Shown here one piece after another: positions 33,211 to 45,500 of a stretch of 64,000 bases of DNA (its first letter is position 1; each line of letters begins with the position of its first letter). Both the position numbers and the translations under genes were made by a program. The notes beneath the pieces are model-generated. The model ran no database searches. It worked only from the letters and a program-made list of their open reading frames with translations, and was not told where the DNA came from. The DNA is from Neoarius graeffei. Lineage: Eukaryota; Chordata; Actinopteri; Siluriformes; Ariidae. The stretch spans positions 22,031,599 through 22,095,598 of the forward strand of contig NC_083583.1 in assembly GCF_027579695.1 (NCBI RefSeq), read 5' to 3'.

Positions 33211-35606
33211 CATCACATTTGTATAAATAGAAATGGTTTTATTTGAACAATTTCCCTTTCTTTTAATAAATATTTTGGCCATGTTTGCATGTCCACTTTT
33301 TTGTCTACCTAGGTATCTGTCGAGGTCTCTCGAAGTCTGTCAGGGTCTGTCGAGGTCTGTCAGAGTCTGTCGAAGTCTGCCAGGTTGATAACTGCATAAA
33401 TGTACAGGTGTTCCTATTAAAGTGGACAGTGAGTGTAGCTTTTCTTACAACTCACAAAACAAAGTACTTCATTATATACATCACATTTGTATAAATAGAA
33501 ATGGTTTTATTTGAACAATTTCCCTTTCTTTTAATAAATATTTTGTTCATGTTTGCATGTCCACCTTGTCTACCCAGGTATCTGTCGAGGTCTGTCGAAG
33601 TCTGTCAGGGTCTGTCGTGGTCTGTTGAGGTCTGTCAGGGTCTGTTGAGGTCTGTCAGGGTCTGTCAAAGTCTGTCAGGATCTGTCGAAGTCTGTCAGGG
33701 TCTGTCGAAGTCTGTCAGGGTCTGTCGAAGTCTGTCAGGGTCTGTTGTGGTCTGTCAGGGTCTGTCAAGGTCTGTCGAGGTCTGTCAGGGTCTGTCGGGG
33801 TCTGTCGAAGTCTGTCAGGGTCTGTCAAAGTCTGTCGGGGTCTGTCGAAGTCTGTCAGGGTCTGTCAAAGTCTGTCAGGGTCTGTCGAAGTCTGTCAGGG
33901 TCTGTCGAGGTCTGTCAGGGTCTGTCGGGGTCTGTCGAAGTCTGTCAGGGTCTGTCAAAGTCTGTCGGGGTCTGTCGAAGTCTGTCAGGGTCTGTCAAAG
34001 TCTGTCAGGGTCTGTCGTGGTCTGTCAGGGTCTGTCAAGGTCTGTTGAGGTCTGTCAGGGTCTGTCAAAGTCTGTCGGGGTCTGTCGAAGTCTGTCGGGG
34101 TCTGTCAAAGTCTGTCGGGGTCTGTCGAAGTCTGTCAGGGTCTGTCAAAGTCTGTCGGGGTCTGTCGAAGTCTGTCGGGGTCTGTCAAAGTCTGTCGGGG
34201 TCTGTCGAAGTCTGTCAGGGTCTGTCGAAGTCTGTCGGGGTCTGTCGAAGTCTGTCAGGGTCTGTCAAAGTCTGTCAGGGTCTGTCGAAGTCTGTCAGGG
34301 TCTGTCAAAGTCTGTCGGGGTCTGTCGAAGTCTGTCAGGGTCTGTCGAAGTCTGTCAGGGTCTGTCGAAGTCTGTCAGGGTCTGTCGAAGTCTGTCAGGG
34401 TCTGTCGAAGTCTGTCAGGGTCTGTCAAAGTCTGTCAGGGTCTGTCGAAGTCTGTCAGGGTCTGTCGAAGTCTGTCAGGGTCTGTCAAAGTCTGTCGGGG
34501 TCTGTCGAAGTCTGTCAGGGTCTGTCGAAGTCTGTCAGGGTCTGTCGAAGTCTGTCAGGGTCTGTCGAAGTCTGTCAGGGTCTGTCGAAGTCTGTCAGGG
34601 TCTGTCGAAGTCTGTCAGGGTCTGTCGAAGTCTGTCAGGGTCTGTCGAAGTCTGTCAGGGTCTGTCGAAGTCTGTCAGGGTCTGTCGAAGTCTGTCAGGG
34701 TCTGTCGAAGTCTGTCAGGGTCTGTCGAAGTCTGTCAGGGTCTGTCGAAGTCTGTCAGGGTCTGTCAAAGTCTGTCAGGGTCTGTCAAAGTCTGTCAGGG
34801 TCTGTCGAAGTCTGTCAGGGTCTGTCGCAGTCTGTCGGGGTCTGTCAAAGTCTGTCAGGGTCTGTCGAAGTCTGTCAGGGTCTGTCATGGTCTGTCAGGG
34901 TCTGTCGAAGTCTGTCAGGGTCTGTCAAAGTCTGTCAGGGTCTGTCGAAGTCTGTCAGGGTCTGTCAAAGTCTGTCGGGGTCTGTCGAAGTCTGTCAGGG
35001 TCTGTCAAAGTCTGTCAGGGTCTGTCGAAGTCTGTCAGGGTCTGTCGAAGTCTGTCAGGGTCTGTCAAAGTCTGTCAGGGTCTGTCGAAGTCTGTCAGGG
35101 TCTGTCGAAGTCTGTCAGGGTCTGTCAAAGTCTGTCAGGGTCTGTCAAAGTCTGTCAGGGTCTGTCGAAGTCTGTCAGGGTCTGTCGCAGTCTGTCGGGG
35201 TCTGTCAAAGTCTGTCAGGGTCTGTCGAAGTCTGTCAGGGTCTGTCATGGTCTGTCAGGGTCTGTCAAGGTCTGTTGAGGTCTGTCAGGGTCTGTCAAAG
35301 TCTGTCGGGGTCTGTCGAAGTCTGTCAGGGTCTGTCAAAGTCTGTCGGGGTCTGTCGAAGTCTGTCAGGGTCTGTCAAAGTCTGTCGGAGTCTGTCGAAG
35401 TCTGTCAGGTTGATAACTGCATGAATGTACAGGTGTTCCTATTAAAGTGGACTTTGAGTGTAGCTTTTCTTACAACTCACAAAACAAAGTACTTCATTAT
35501 ATAAATCACATTTGTATAAACAGAAATGGTTTTATTTGAACAATTTCCCTTTCTTTTAATAAATATTTTGGCCATGTTTGCATGTCCACCTTGTCCACCC
35601 AGGTAT
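33211..35606 (+). repeat. Higher-order repeat containing a 10/20-bp minisatellite
   Basis: A ~267-bp unit (33211-33477: CATCACATTTGTATAAATAG, minisatellite, GGTTGATAACTGCAT, TTAAAGTGGAC) recurs from 33478, where the minisatellite has expanded to 33583-35410, and begins a third time at 35503. Basic module TCTGTCNNNG (10 bp), mostly alternating TCTGTCGAAG and TCTGTCAGGG. About 180 modules in the big array against about six in the first unit. Confidence 0.93.
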
Positions 35607-35689
35607 ATTTTTCCATCATTTTGTAATTATATAGTATGCAAATAATAGTTTGTTAATAGAACAAACTAATATTTATTTGTTCTCTAACC

Positions 35690-36003
35690 TTCAGGCCATG
35701 GGGGCAGCCTGAAGGTTAGAGGAGAAGCAGCCTTGGCTTTAAAGGGTCACTGGTTCGATTCCTGGGACCGGCAGGAAAAATATGAGGGGGGGAGGAGTGA
35801 ATGAACAGCACTTTCCCCTCCGTCTGTATCATGGCTGAAGATCCCTTGAGCAAGGCACCGAACCCCCAACTGCTCCCTGGGCACTGTAGCATAGCTGCCC
35901 ACTGTTCTGGGTACGTGTGTGTTCACCGCTTCAGATGGGTTAAATGCAGAGGAGGAATTTCACTTGAGTGCACATGTGACGAAAATAAAGACGACTTCTT
36001 CTA
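35690..36003 (+). mobile_element. Second-family tRNA-derived SINE
   Basis: Head GGGGGCAGCCTGAAGGTTAG with B box GGTTCGATTCC; tail ATGTGACGAAAATAAAGACG. The most complete plus-strand copy of this family here. Confidence 0.8.
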
Positions 36004-36005
36004 AA

Positions 36006-36412
36006 AGTTTCCATGCTCTTCACGCTTTTAAAAAAGGACACTAAACTTTACCTTTCCTTGTAAAGCTTTAAAGATGCACTACATACACAAATTTCCAGGT
36101 AGAAAATACACACTTAAGGGACAAAAGTTGTACGCTTGAGGCTACTGCCCGAGGGACAGGATGAAGTACAATTTAGTGGCATTTTTTCTGAGAGTGTGTA
36201 TACATTATTGTGATAAAACTGACTCGATATAATGAGCCACTTAACACTTACTAATGGGATACAAACCTGAGGCTGTTGAGGGGGGTAACTGCAACAAAGA
36301 GGAAGCCTATCCTACCGTACTTTCTGAAACAGTGAGTCGATTGCATGCTGCCTTAACAGCAAATCCATTATTTGATTTTAACTGTTTTTGTATGTGTGGA
36401 AATCTAAAGTTA

Positions 36413-36466
<54 letters not shown>

Positions 36467-37155
36467 TACAGTCACAAATCTAAACTATTTAAACTGACAG
36501 CTCAGATCACATATGTCTTCTCAAGACGCTGTGAAACTGAGCAGCATCTTAAATGTCAGTGGTGAAGTGTCATTCAGGTCTGTCTTTCCCCTGCTTTGTT
36601 GCATTTTGTGGTTTCCATCTGTGTCTGACAAAAATAAACAGGGAAGAATATGTCCACCCACAGTGTGTAGGTTTCTGTTACCGTTACTTGAAACACAAGC
36701 CAAAAGATTTCCTTTTAATTACTAAGGTTCAGGTTTCGGTTAGATGTTGATTTAGCATTATTTAACTAGGTTTGTGTGTGTACTTGTCAGACATGTCTGT
36801 GTGTGACGCTAGCCTCTCCTTCCTCTGTCTATCACAAGAACAAACTGCTGATTTGTCTTGCCGCAGAAGCCACATAATTAAGGTAGATGATAGCTTACCA
36901 ATTTCAATACATGATGAATAAGCTGATATGTTTCGGCAGAATATTTATTTGGAACAGATTTAGAGCTCTGTTGATGGAAAATATTTTTTAGTCCACATAC
37001 TGTGTATTAATTCACTCAGTCAATTCATATCTGAGTTTTTACCCAAACCAGAAGAGATGTCAAATATACAACTCATTGGCTAGAACCAGCTCAATAAAGG
37101 TTCTAATCTGCCCACCAAATGAATGAAATAATTAAAATAATAAATAATATTATTT
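36006..37155. other. Intergenic stretch with a CA microsatellite
   Basis: (CA)n at about 36414-36463. Otherwise only short open frames without recognised motifs. Confidence 0.5.
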
Positions 37156-37166
37156 ATAATTTAATT

Positions 37167-37543
37167 GGGCGGCACGGTGGTGTAGTGGTTAGCGCTGTCG
37201 CCTCACAGCAAGAAGGTCCTGGGTTCGAGCCCCGGGGCCGGCGAGGGCCTTTCTGTGTGGAGTTTGCATGTTCTCCCCGTGTCCGCGTGGGTTTCCTCCG
37301 GGTGCTCCGGTTTCCCCCACAGTCCAAAGACATGCAGGTTAGGTTAACTGGTGACTCTAAATTGACCGTAGGTGTGAATGTGAGTGTGAATGGTTGTCTG
37401 TGTCTATGTGTCAGCCCTGTGATGACCTGGCGACTTGTCCAGGGTGTACCCCGCCTTTCGCCCGTAGTCAGCTGGGATAGGCTCCAGCTTGCCTGCGACC
37501 CTGTAGAAGGATAAAGCGGCTAGAGATAATGAGATGAGATGAG
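37167..37543 (+). mobile_element. V-type SINE, full length
   Basis: Plus-strand copy, A box GTGGTGTAGTGG, B box GGGTTCGAGCCCC; flanked by ATAATTTAATT. Confidence 0.93.
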
Positions 37544-37647
37544 ATAATTTAATTGAATATTGACAGTCTACTATTCTACTAGGGAGAAAAACAGAGCAAT
37601 AAACTCCGAGCCATAAACTCAGCTATTGACCAAATGTGCTAATGATA

Positions 37648-38120
37648 CACTATATGGCCAAAAGTTTGTGGAAACCTGACCATCAGACCCATATATGAGC
37701 CTTGCCACAAGGATATCTAGGATGTCTTTGGATGCTGGAGCATTAAAAGTTCCCTTTGCTGGAACTAAGGGGGCCAAACATGCCCCAGTACATAAAGTGA
37801 GCTCCATGAAGACATGGTTTGCCGAAGTTGGATTGGAAAAACTGGAGTGGCCTGCACAGAGCCCAGACTTCAACCCCACTGAGCACCTTTGGGATAGTGT
37901 GGAACACCAACTGCACTCCAGGTTTCATCACCTGACATCAGTGCCTGAACTCAGTAATGTGCAAATTTCTACAGTCACACTTCAAAAACTAGCAGAAAGC
38001 CTTCCCAAAAGAGTGGAGATTGTTATAGCAGTAAAGAGAGGACTAAATCTACAATGGGATGTTCAAAATGCACATATGGGTGTGATGGTCAGGTGTCCAC
38101 AAACATTTGGCCATATAGTG
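37648..38120 (+). mobile_element. Tc1/mariner-type deletion derivative
   Basis: Ends CACTATATGGCCAAAAGTTT and its complement with TA on both sides. Keeps the last part of a transposase frame (37695-38123): LEWPAQSPDFNPTEHLW, a DDE-family motif, with the start deleted. Confidence 0.9.
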
Positions 38121-38122
38121 TA

Positions 38123-39534
38123 ATTCCTCATTATCAATAAAAAAAAATTAAGCTGTAACTATATCTATTTCCAAAATAACTCTTTTAGAGGTTTCATATA
38201 AAGGTGGGGGGTGGGGGAGTGAATACTTATGCAATCCCAACTTTAACATCTTTTATTTGTATCTTTCAGATAAATGCTGATATTTGATAGAAGTTGCTGA
38301 GGTTTAACCCTTCTGTGGTGTTCATATTTTTGTTACTCAGCCAGCGTTCGTGGGTCTGGTGGACCCGCTGCATTTTAGTGTTTTAAATTCAACACAATCA
38401 AACAATTTTACATTAAATACTTAACAGATGTTTACTTCACCCCAACTACAAGCAATATATGAGCAGCATATATGGTTAAAAAAATGAAAATGGGTCACAC
38501 AGACCTGAACTAAAGGTACCAAATAAATAAAGGTACCAAAATGTATCTATGTCACTGTAGTAGTACCATCATGGGAACTTTTTTGTACCTTTCAAATGTA
38601 TATATTACGTCTGAAAGTGTATTTAGTGTACCGTTAAATAGCTTTTCGAGTAAACTTTAAAAGTATATCAGTGGTCTGAAGGTCCAGTTATAGAACTTAA
38701 ATTGTTTTTAAAGGTTACACTATGAATTTCCAGGTGAAGCATACAGTTTGGTTGAAAGATCCAATTTGGTTGCATTATTTCTAATAGTGGACTAAACTGA
38801 GTTTTTTTTTTTTTTGGTCCGACCTACTTGTCATTGGATTAAGTACAGTATAATGTGCCCCATGACGTAAAATGAGTTTGATGCCGCTGTAATACACACT
38901 TAATGATGCTCTCCACTAGACTAGACTACATTCTTCCCTCCAGCAAACTGATGATAGCTACACAGTTTGTTTTTACATTTATGCGATGGACTAAATCTTC
39001 ATAGATGATGAGTATGAAATCACAAATTTCCTTGTAATAGCAAATCACATAGTGTTTGATTGCCCATAATAGTGCCACAGTGATGCCAAACCTCAATATG
39101 AAATCAACATCTCATGTTACTCCCACAGGTGTCCAATAAACTCATACATGCTAACCATGAATAACAGCCATACTCACAACTCCATTAAAAAGCTTCTAGT
39201 GGTCCCATTAGTGAAGACGGTTCCAATCTGCGTGTGCAAACCTTGACTCTGTTTAGAAATGCATTTGACTTGGAACTATCTCAGACTTTAAACGTGACGC
39301 ACTCAAGTACTACATGTGTCATATGACTTCCTGTAAATAGTGATGCTTGTAGCTTTACCAAGAAGGAGATACCGCATCCTGAGCTTGCGCCATAACGTTG
39401 GCCCTTACTGCTGCCAGCTGAAGATTTTTTTTTGTCCTTTTTGTGCCTTTTACATGTTCGTGCTACTAAGTGTAAAAAGTGTGTTGTTGAGACGTTACAT
39501 TGTTGGATTTCACCTTGTGAGATACTGAGAGAAT
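38123..39534. other. Region upstream of the TMC gene
   Basis: No repeat edge or coding block recognised. It should hold the TMC promoter and 5' UTR; I see no convincing TATA box near 39500. A 62-codon open frame (39340-39528) ends just before the ATG and has no recognised motif. Confidence 0.4.
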
Positions 39535-39577
39535 ATGGAGGAGGCCAGACCTGTCAATTACCAAAGACTATTATCAG
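39535..39577 (+). CDS. TMC gene exon 1 (start codon)
   Basis: Begins with ATG and codes for MEEARPVNYQRLLS plus one base, followed by the donor GTAAGT. It joins in phase 1 to exon 2, forming an Asp codon. It is the weakest exon because it is short and has no family motif; an alternative or additional upstream 5' exon is possible. Confidence 0.65.
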
Positions 39578-42500
39578 GTAAGTGTCTTGCATATGCATCT
39601 ATGTGTTTCCAGTACTTTTGTACATGTAGTCAAGCTTGTCCTTTATTATAATAATTGATGGGAATAAGAAAATCTAGCTGAAATATCTGTCAAATTTCAT
39701 TTGTCTTTATCGACTGTTTTTCTTTCACTGCTCAATGTTTCAGGTTTCACTCTGGCCTCGACTTCCTCTTATTCTGACTTGTGTGCGATTGTGTTTTCTG
39801 CACAAGTCGTAGGTGTGAAAATTAGAGGCATGCAGCAATTCATGTATAAAAGAAAAAACTTTTAGCCATTCATACACAAAAGATAAAAATATTTAACCAT
39901 GCATGCATAAAAATGCAAATTAACCTGTGGAAGGTAATTAGTATTTTAACCTATCATAAAGTGTGCCAATTTAACCAGTACATATACTGTAAATCTTTGT
40001 AAAAGCACATTTCTGACAGTTGGCGGGTTTTTTTTGTTTTGTTTTGTTTTACAATTTCTTCACTATAAAAAAAATATTTAACACAATGACACATTGTAAA
40101 TTTATCAATTTATCAATTTATACTTACATTTGATGCTTGGGGCGGCACAGTGGTGTAGTGGTTAGCGCTGTCGCCTCACAGCAAGAAGGTCCGGGTTCGA
40201 GCCCCGTGGCCGGCAAGGGCCTTTCTGTGCGGGTTTTGCATGTTCTCCCCGTGTCCACATGGGTTTCCTCCAGGTGCTCCGGTTTCCCCCAAAGACATGC
40301 AGGTTAGGATAATTGGTGGCTCTAAATTGACCGTAGATGTGAGTGTGAATGGTTGTCTGTGTCTATGTGTCAGCCCTGTGATGACCTGGCGACTTGTCCA
40401 GGGTGTACCCCACCTTTTGCACGTAGTCAGCTGGGATAGGCTCCAGCTTGCCTGCGACCCTGTAGAACAGGATAAAGCGGTTAGAGATAATGAGATGAGA
40501 TTTGATGCTTGGAATGTTTTTCATGCTCTTGAATAGAAGAAAAAAAATCTTCCATCCTGAGGAGTTTTCAGTGGTGTAAAACTTACGCACTGACACTGGA
40601 GACTCCTTTCATAAATGTTAACCATCTCCTTACATAAAGCTTCACCGTATTTATAGTTATATAGCATATTTAATCTTATTGAAATATTCAAGTAAACAAA
40701 TAGACAAAAAAAAACACCAAAATGATTCAAGTTTTCAGAAAGCTACATGGCAGAATAATCCATTTACTGTATATATTCTGATTTTCTGTATTTGTGTCTG
40801 AAATTTCATTGTGGCAAATTTCAGTTTAATTTCAAGTGGAGGCACTGTCAAAGCAGTGCAGACATAAATATATCATTTGAATGATTTTGTTTTTCATATA
40901 CTCCCAGATCAGAGCACTGTCTCTGCTGACTCGGAATTCTCCTGGGAGGATTATCAGACTGATATCTATGAACAGCTGCCCAGTTCACAGAGAAGGTTGC
41001 AGCACAAGGATCAAGTACAGGAAGCAGAGGTTTACTGGAACCCTAATCAACCACTGAAGATGTTGCCCCTGTGTATACAGGAAAAGAGGAACATCAGGTT
41101 TTTTCATTTATTTGCTATTTCATCTGGATTTTTTTTTTAATGAGAGAAACCTTTTGGAGATTCTGTGTCAGTTATTGTTGTTTAATAATATTTTCTTGTG
41201 AAATCACCAAGCAGTGCCAAGCATTTTAATTTAATAAAAGAAAATAAATAAATTTGGGTTATTTTAATACTAATGCCATTCTGTGATTTGTAAATTCATG
41301 TGAACCTTTATTTAACTGACAAAAGTGCAAAGAAAAGTTTTTCAATAGTTTTCCTGACCAACTTAATGTATTTTGTAAATATAAACGAAGTTAGAATTTG
41401 ATGCCTGCAACACACTCCAAAAAAGTTGAACCAGAGGGCAAAATAAGACTGAAACGTTTATAGGATACTCAAGTAACACCATTTTCGAAGATTCCACAAT
41501 AAGCAGGTTAATTGGTAACATAATTGAGAAAAAAAGGAGCATGCGCCAAAGGCTCAATCTTTGTAAGTAAGGATGGGTCGTGGCTCACTCCTTTCTGCCA
41601 GAGTCAAGAGAGTCAATTCAAAAAGAACATTTCTCAACAGTACATAATATCTACATCAAAATCTACAGTACATAATATTATGAAAAGATTGACCCTAGAC
41701 CCTCAGGTGGCACTGCCTGAGAAACCATCATACTAATGTGACAAATATAGCACGTGGGCTAGGGAGTACTTCAGAAAACCACCACTTAACATGCTACCTC
41801 CAGAAATCCAACCTGAAATTGTATTACACAAGGAGGAAGTCATTATAGGGAATTTTAAGCCTTTATTTGTCACATGTATATTAGAGCACAGTGAAATTCT
41901 GTCTCTTTTTTCTATTCAACCCATCTGAGGATGTGAATACACATACCCAGAGCAGCAAACAACTGTGCTGTAGTGCCTGGGGAGCAGTTGCTTAGGTGTT
42001 CAAGAGCACTTCAGCCATTCCTGCTGGTCTAGGGAATCTAATCAGTTACCTTTTGGTCCCAAAGCTGCTTCTCTAACCTTTAGGCCATGGCTTCCCCATC
42101 AATTCATTAATTCTATACAGAAACGCCACTGATTTCACTGAGCTTGAACTCATCTCAGACAGACCAAAACACAGTGAAAACATGTGCAGTGGTCAGATGA
42201 GTCCACTTTCAGCTAGTTTTTGGAAAAACCAGACATCAAATTCTCAGTTCTAAAGGTAAACATGACCATCCAGTTTATCAGAGAAAGGTACAAAAGCCAG
42301 CACCAGTGCCCACACAGCATGGGTGAGTTGCATGTGTGTGAAGGTACCATTTTTATATTGGGGCATATATTGGAAATTTAGAGAGACATATTTATCAAGG
42401 CAACATCTCTTTCCAGGAAGTCCATGCTTATTTGAGCAGGACAATGCCAGGCCTCATTCTGCACGGGCCACAACAGTGTGATTTTGTAGACACAGAGTGC

Positions 42501-45500
42501 ATGTGCTTGACTGGCCTGCTGCCACTCCAGATCTGTCTCCTATTGAGAATGTATGGTGCATCATGAAGAAGAGAATCAGAAAACGGCGACCATGGACTGT
42601 TGAGCAGCTGAAGTCTTGTATCAAGCAAGAATGGACAAAAATTCCAGTTGCAAAACAGCAGCAATTAGTATCTTCAGTTCCCATATGATTAACACAATGC
42701 TAATAATGCCTCTGTCCCAACTATTTTTGAGTGTGTTGCAGGCATCAAATTCTAACTTAATTTATATTTACAAAATATTTACAAAAGTTGGTCAGTAAAA
42801 CTATTGAAAATCTTTTCATTGTACTTTTGTCAGTTAAATAAAGGTTCATATGAATTAACAAATCAAAGATTTTTGTTTTTATTGCATTTTGGAAAATATC
42901 CCAACTTTTCTGGAAATGGGGTTAGAGTATTTTCTTTGATGACTTTTGGATCTTTCCATATTGCTAGTGATAGCAGGATATTACTTGATTCAGACTGAAC
43001 AGTTACTTCATTTTACAATTGTCATTATTTATGTTCATTCAGGGAGAGACGACAACTAGAGAGGTGCAGAATTGGTTACTGGGCATCATGGAAGCTGAGT
43101 CAGGAAATTGCAAGAAGGCGATTGAGGGAGCAGGCGGGGAGAGTCGTTTCAGGACTACTGCTGTGGAAAACCACCCTTCATCACATTGAAGGTATATATA
43201 CTGTGTGTAGTGTGTGTTTTGTGTTCCTATGCTGCTGTCTTAACCTTTCACATAGTCTCATCTCCTCAACAGGAAGATTTGGTGTGGGGGTGAAGGCGTA
43301 CTTTGTGTTCCTTAGGTACCTGCTCTGCTTAAACTTCCTGAACTCTGCCATCATAGCTGGCTTTGTACTAAGTCCCACTCTGTACAGCATGGCTATAAGC
43401 AATCGCATACACAGTAAGTACAGTGAAGTGTTAAGTCATGAAGAATTTAGGGAGTCTTTGCTGGTTTTACCGTATTTATCAGCTAATGTCATTCTTGTTT
43501 TTTTTTTTTTCTTGAAGACCTGACATTCAAGAACAGTTCAGTTGTGGATATTTTTCTAGGCTCAGTAAGTTGATCCATGCTTTTTGCTCTATATGTCTTC
43601 TGTGATAATTATACCATAGCAATTCTCAATTCTGATTGATTCATTTTCTATAACACCAGCTCTGACGATAGTTTCAGTTGCAAAGTTTATATTAATGCAC
43701 TAATTCTAATATATTATTGTTTCTAAAGTAATAACTTACACAGGGAATTGATTTAAAAGGTATGATTGCTGATATGGTGAAGTTTAGCATTTTTGTGTGG
43801 CGTCCTTGCCGTCAGTGTTTTCTAACAGTCTGAGGTAATACTGTAACTGTAAGTTTTCCAACATCAGGATGGAGGGATTGTCTGTAACAACCTGAATATT
43901 CTTGTCTTACTAACTTCAAGAGACAAAAAAAGAGAGGCTGTTCCATAATGTTAAGCATAACTATAAACAGGTAAAAGGTATGATGTTTTGCGTCATGTCT
44001 TTTTTACCTGGTTTTATTGGAAAATAATACGTTTTAGGGTGGTAACAGTAAGTCAGGCAGGATCACACCACCCCATCACTGATTATTTTCCTATAGTAGC
44101 ACACCAGATCATGTTTCAGTCCTTACTGCAGCCTGATTTGTCTCCAGTGTTTGAAAACATCACAGAATCCCAACAGAGGACACATTTGGACCTTTACACT
44201 TGTTACAGTTTAGGCCAGGTTTAGTAAATTTGACCTTTGGCTGTCAGTTGTCCTCATAACTGTTGAATCAAGAGCCACCCTGATGATGATGAGGTGTTGC
44301 TGCTCTTATCAGAGAGTTGATATACAGATATGGAAGTATCCAAGGAATATTTAAAACATGTAGGATGTTGAAAACTTCACATATTTCCTAATTACATATG
44401 AGACTTCAGTCTGATTTTAAAGATAACGAAAGGATCTCAAAGCCTCCCTCACATTTACTTTTCTGTCCCACTCTCTGTGTTTTACAGGGCTTTATGGAAC
44501 ACACTCCAATTTTCTATGGTTTCTACACAAACCACTCTTTAGGCTCAGAATGTTTGAACACAGCACTCCTCTTTTTCTTTGGCATGCTCATTTTGCTCCT
44601 CCTTAATCTCATCATGATAGTGCGCAGGTCAGAGCACTTTATTACCACATCATTCTTTTACTGAGAATATTTGTATGACAACTTTATAAGAAGGCAAAGA
44701 TAATCATACACAGTAGGTGAACAGAGAAAAGTTGCAAAATAATTATTATATTAGCTACAAAGTCATAGCCATAATATTTGTACAGTTGTATCGTATTGTA
44801 ATAAACCATTTCTTTTGAATGCTTAAAATGTTTTTCCACCAAATCCGACCAGAGTCATTATATTCACCAAAAAGTAAAACTAGAAAAAAAATGTGAAAAT
44901 TGAAATACTGTAAGATACTATACTAAAACAAACACAGCAATATTGCCTCTGAAACAAAATTAAATTAAAAGCCAATATTAAATAATCTATTTCATTTTTC
45001 TAAACAATGAATTCAGTTCAGGCGGCACGGTGGTGTAGTGGTTAGCGCTGTCGCCTCACAGCAAGAAGGTCCTGGGTTCGAGCCCCGGGGCCGGCGAGGG
45101 CCTTTCTGTGCGGAGTTTGCATGTTCTCCCCGTGTCCGCGTGGGTTTCCTCCGGGTGCTCCGGTTTCCCCCAAAGACATGCAGGTTAGGTTAACTGGTGA
45201 CTCTAAATTGACCGTAGGTGTGAATGTGAGTGCGAATGGTTGTCTGTGTCTATGTGTCAGCCCTGTGATGACCTGGCGACTTGTCCAGGGTGTACCCCGC
45301 CTTTCGCCCGTAGTCAGCTGGGATAGGCTCCAGCTTGCCTGCGACCCTGTAGAAGGATAAAGCGGCTAGAGATAATGAGATGAGATGAATTCAGTTCAGT
45401 TTTATTTTGGTATCTGGCAGGGAAAGGTGCAAGGATGTTAGACCATGTGCAGTGTTAATTCATGAATCACTTTGTAAAGATCAGACACAAGAAAAATGGC

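Noticed and set aside
33583..35410. Possible CRISPR-like array
   Set aside because: Units are 10/20 bp with no unique spacers, in eukaryotic DNA; it is a minisatellite.
33501..35504. A 667-codon open frame of repeated VCRSLSGSVEVCQGLSKS
   Set aside because: It is the reading of a 20-bp minisatellite with no stop in its unit. An alternative frame (33745-35424) is equally open, and there is no promoter or splice context.
37167..37240. tRNA gene candidates at SINE heads
   Set aside because: A and B boxes are present, but the segment continues into the SINE core and is repeated with target duplications, so it is a tRNA-derived SINE head.
43181..43408. Minus-strand 75-codon frame over TMC exons 3-4
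   Set aside because: Shadow of the plus-strand exons.
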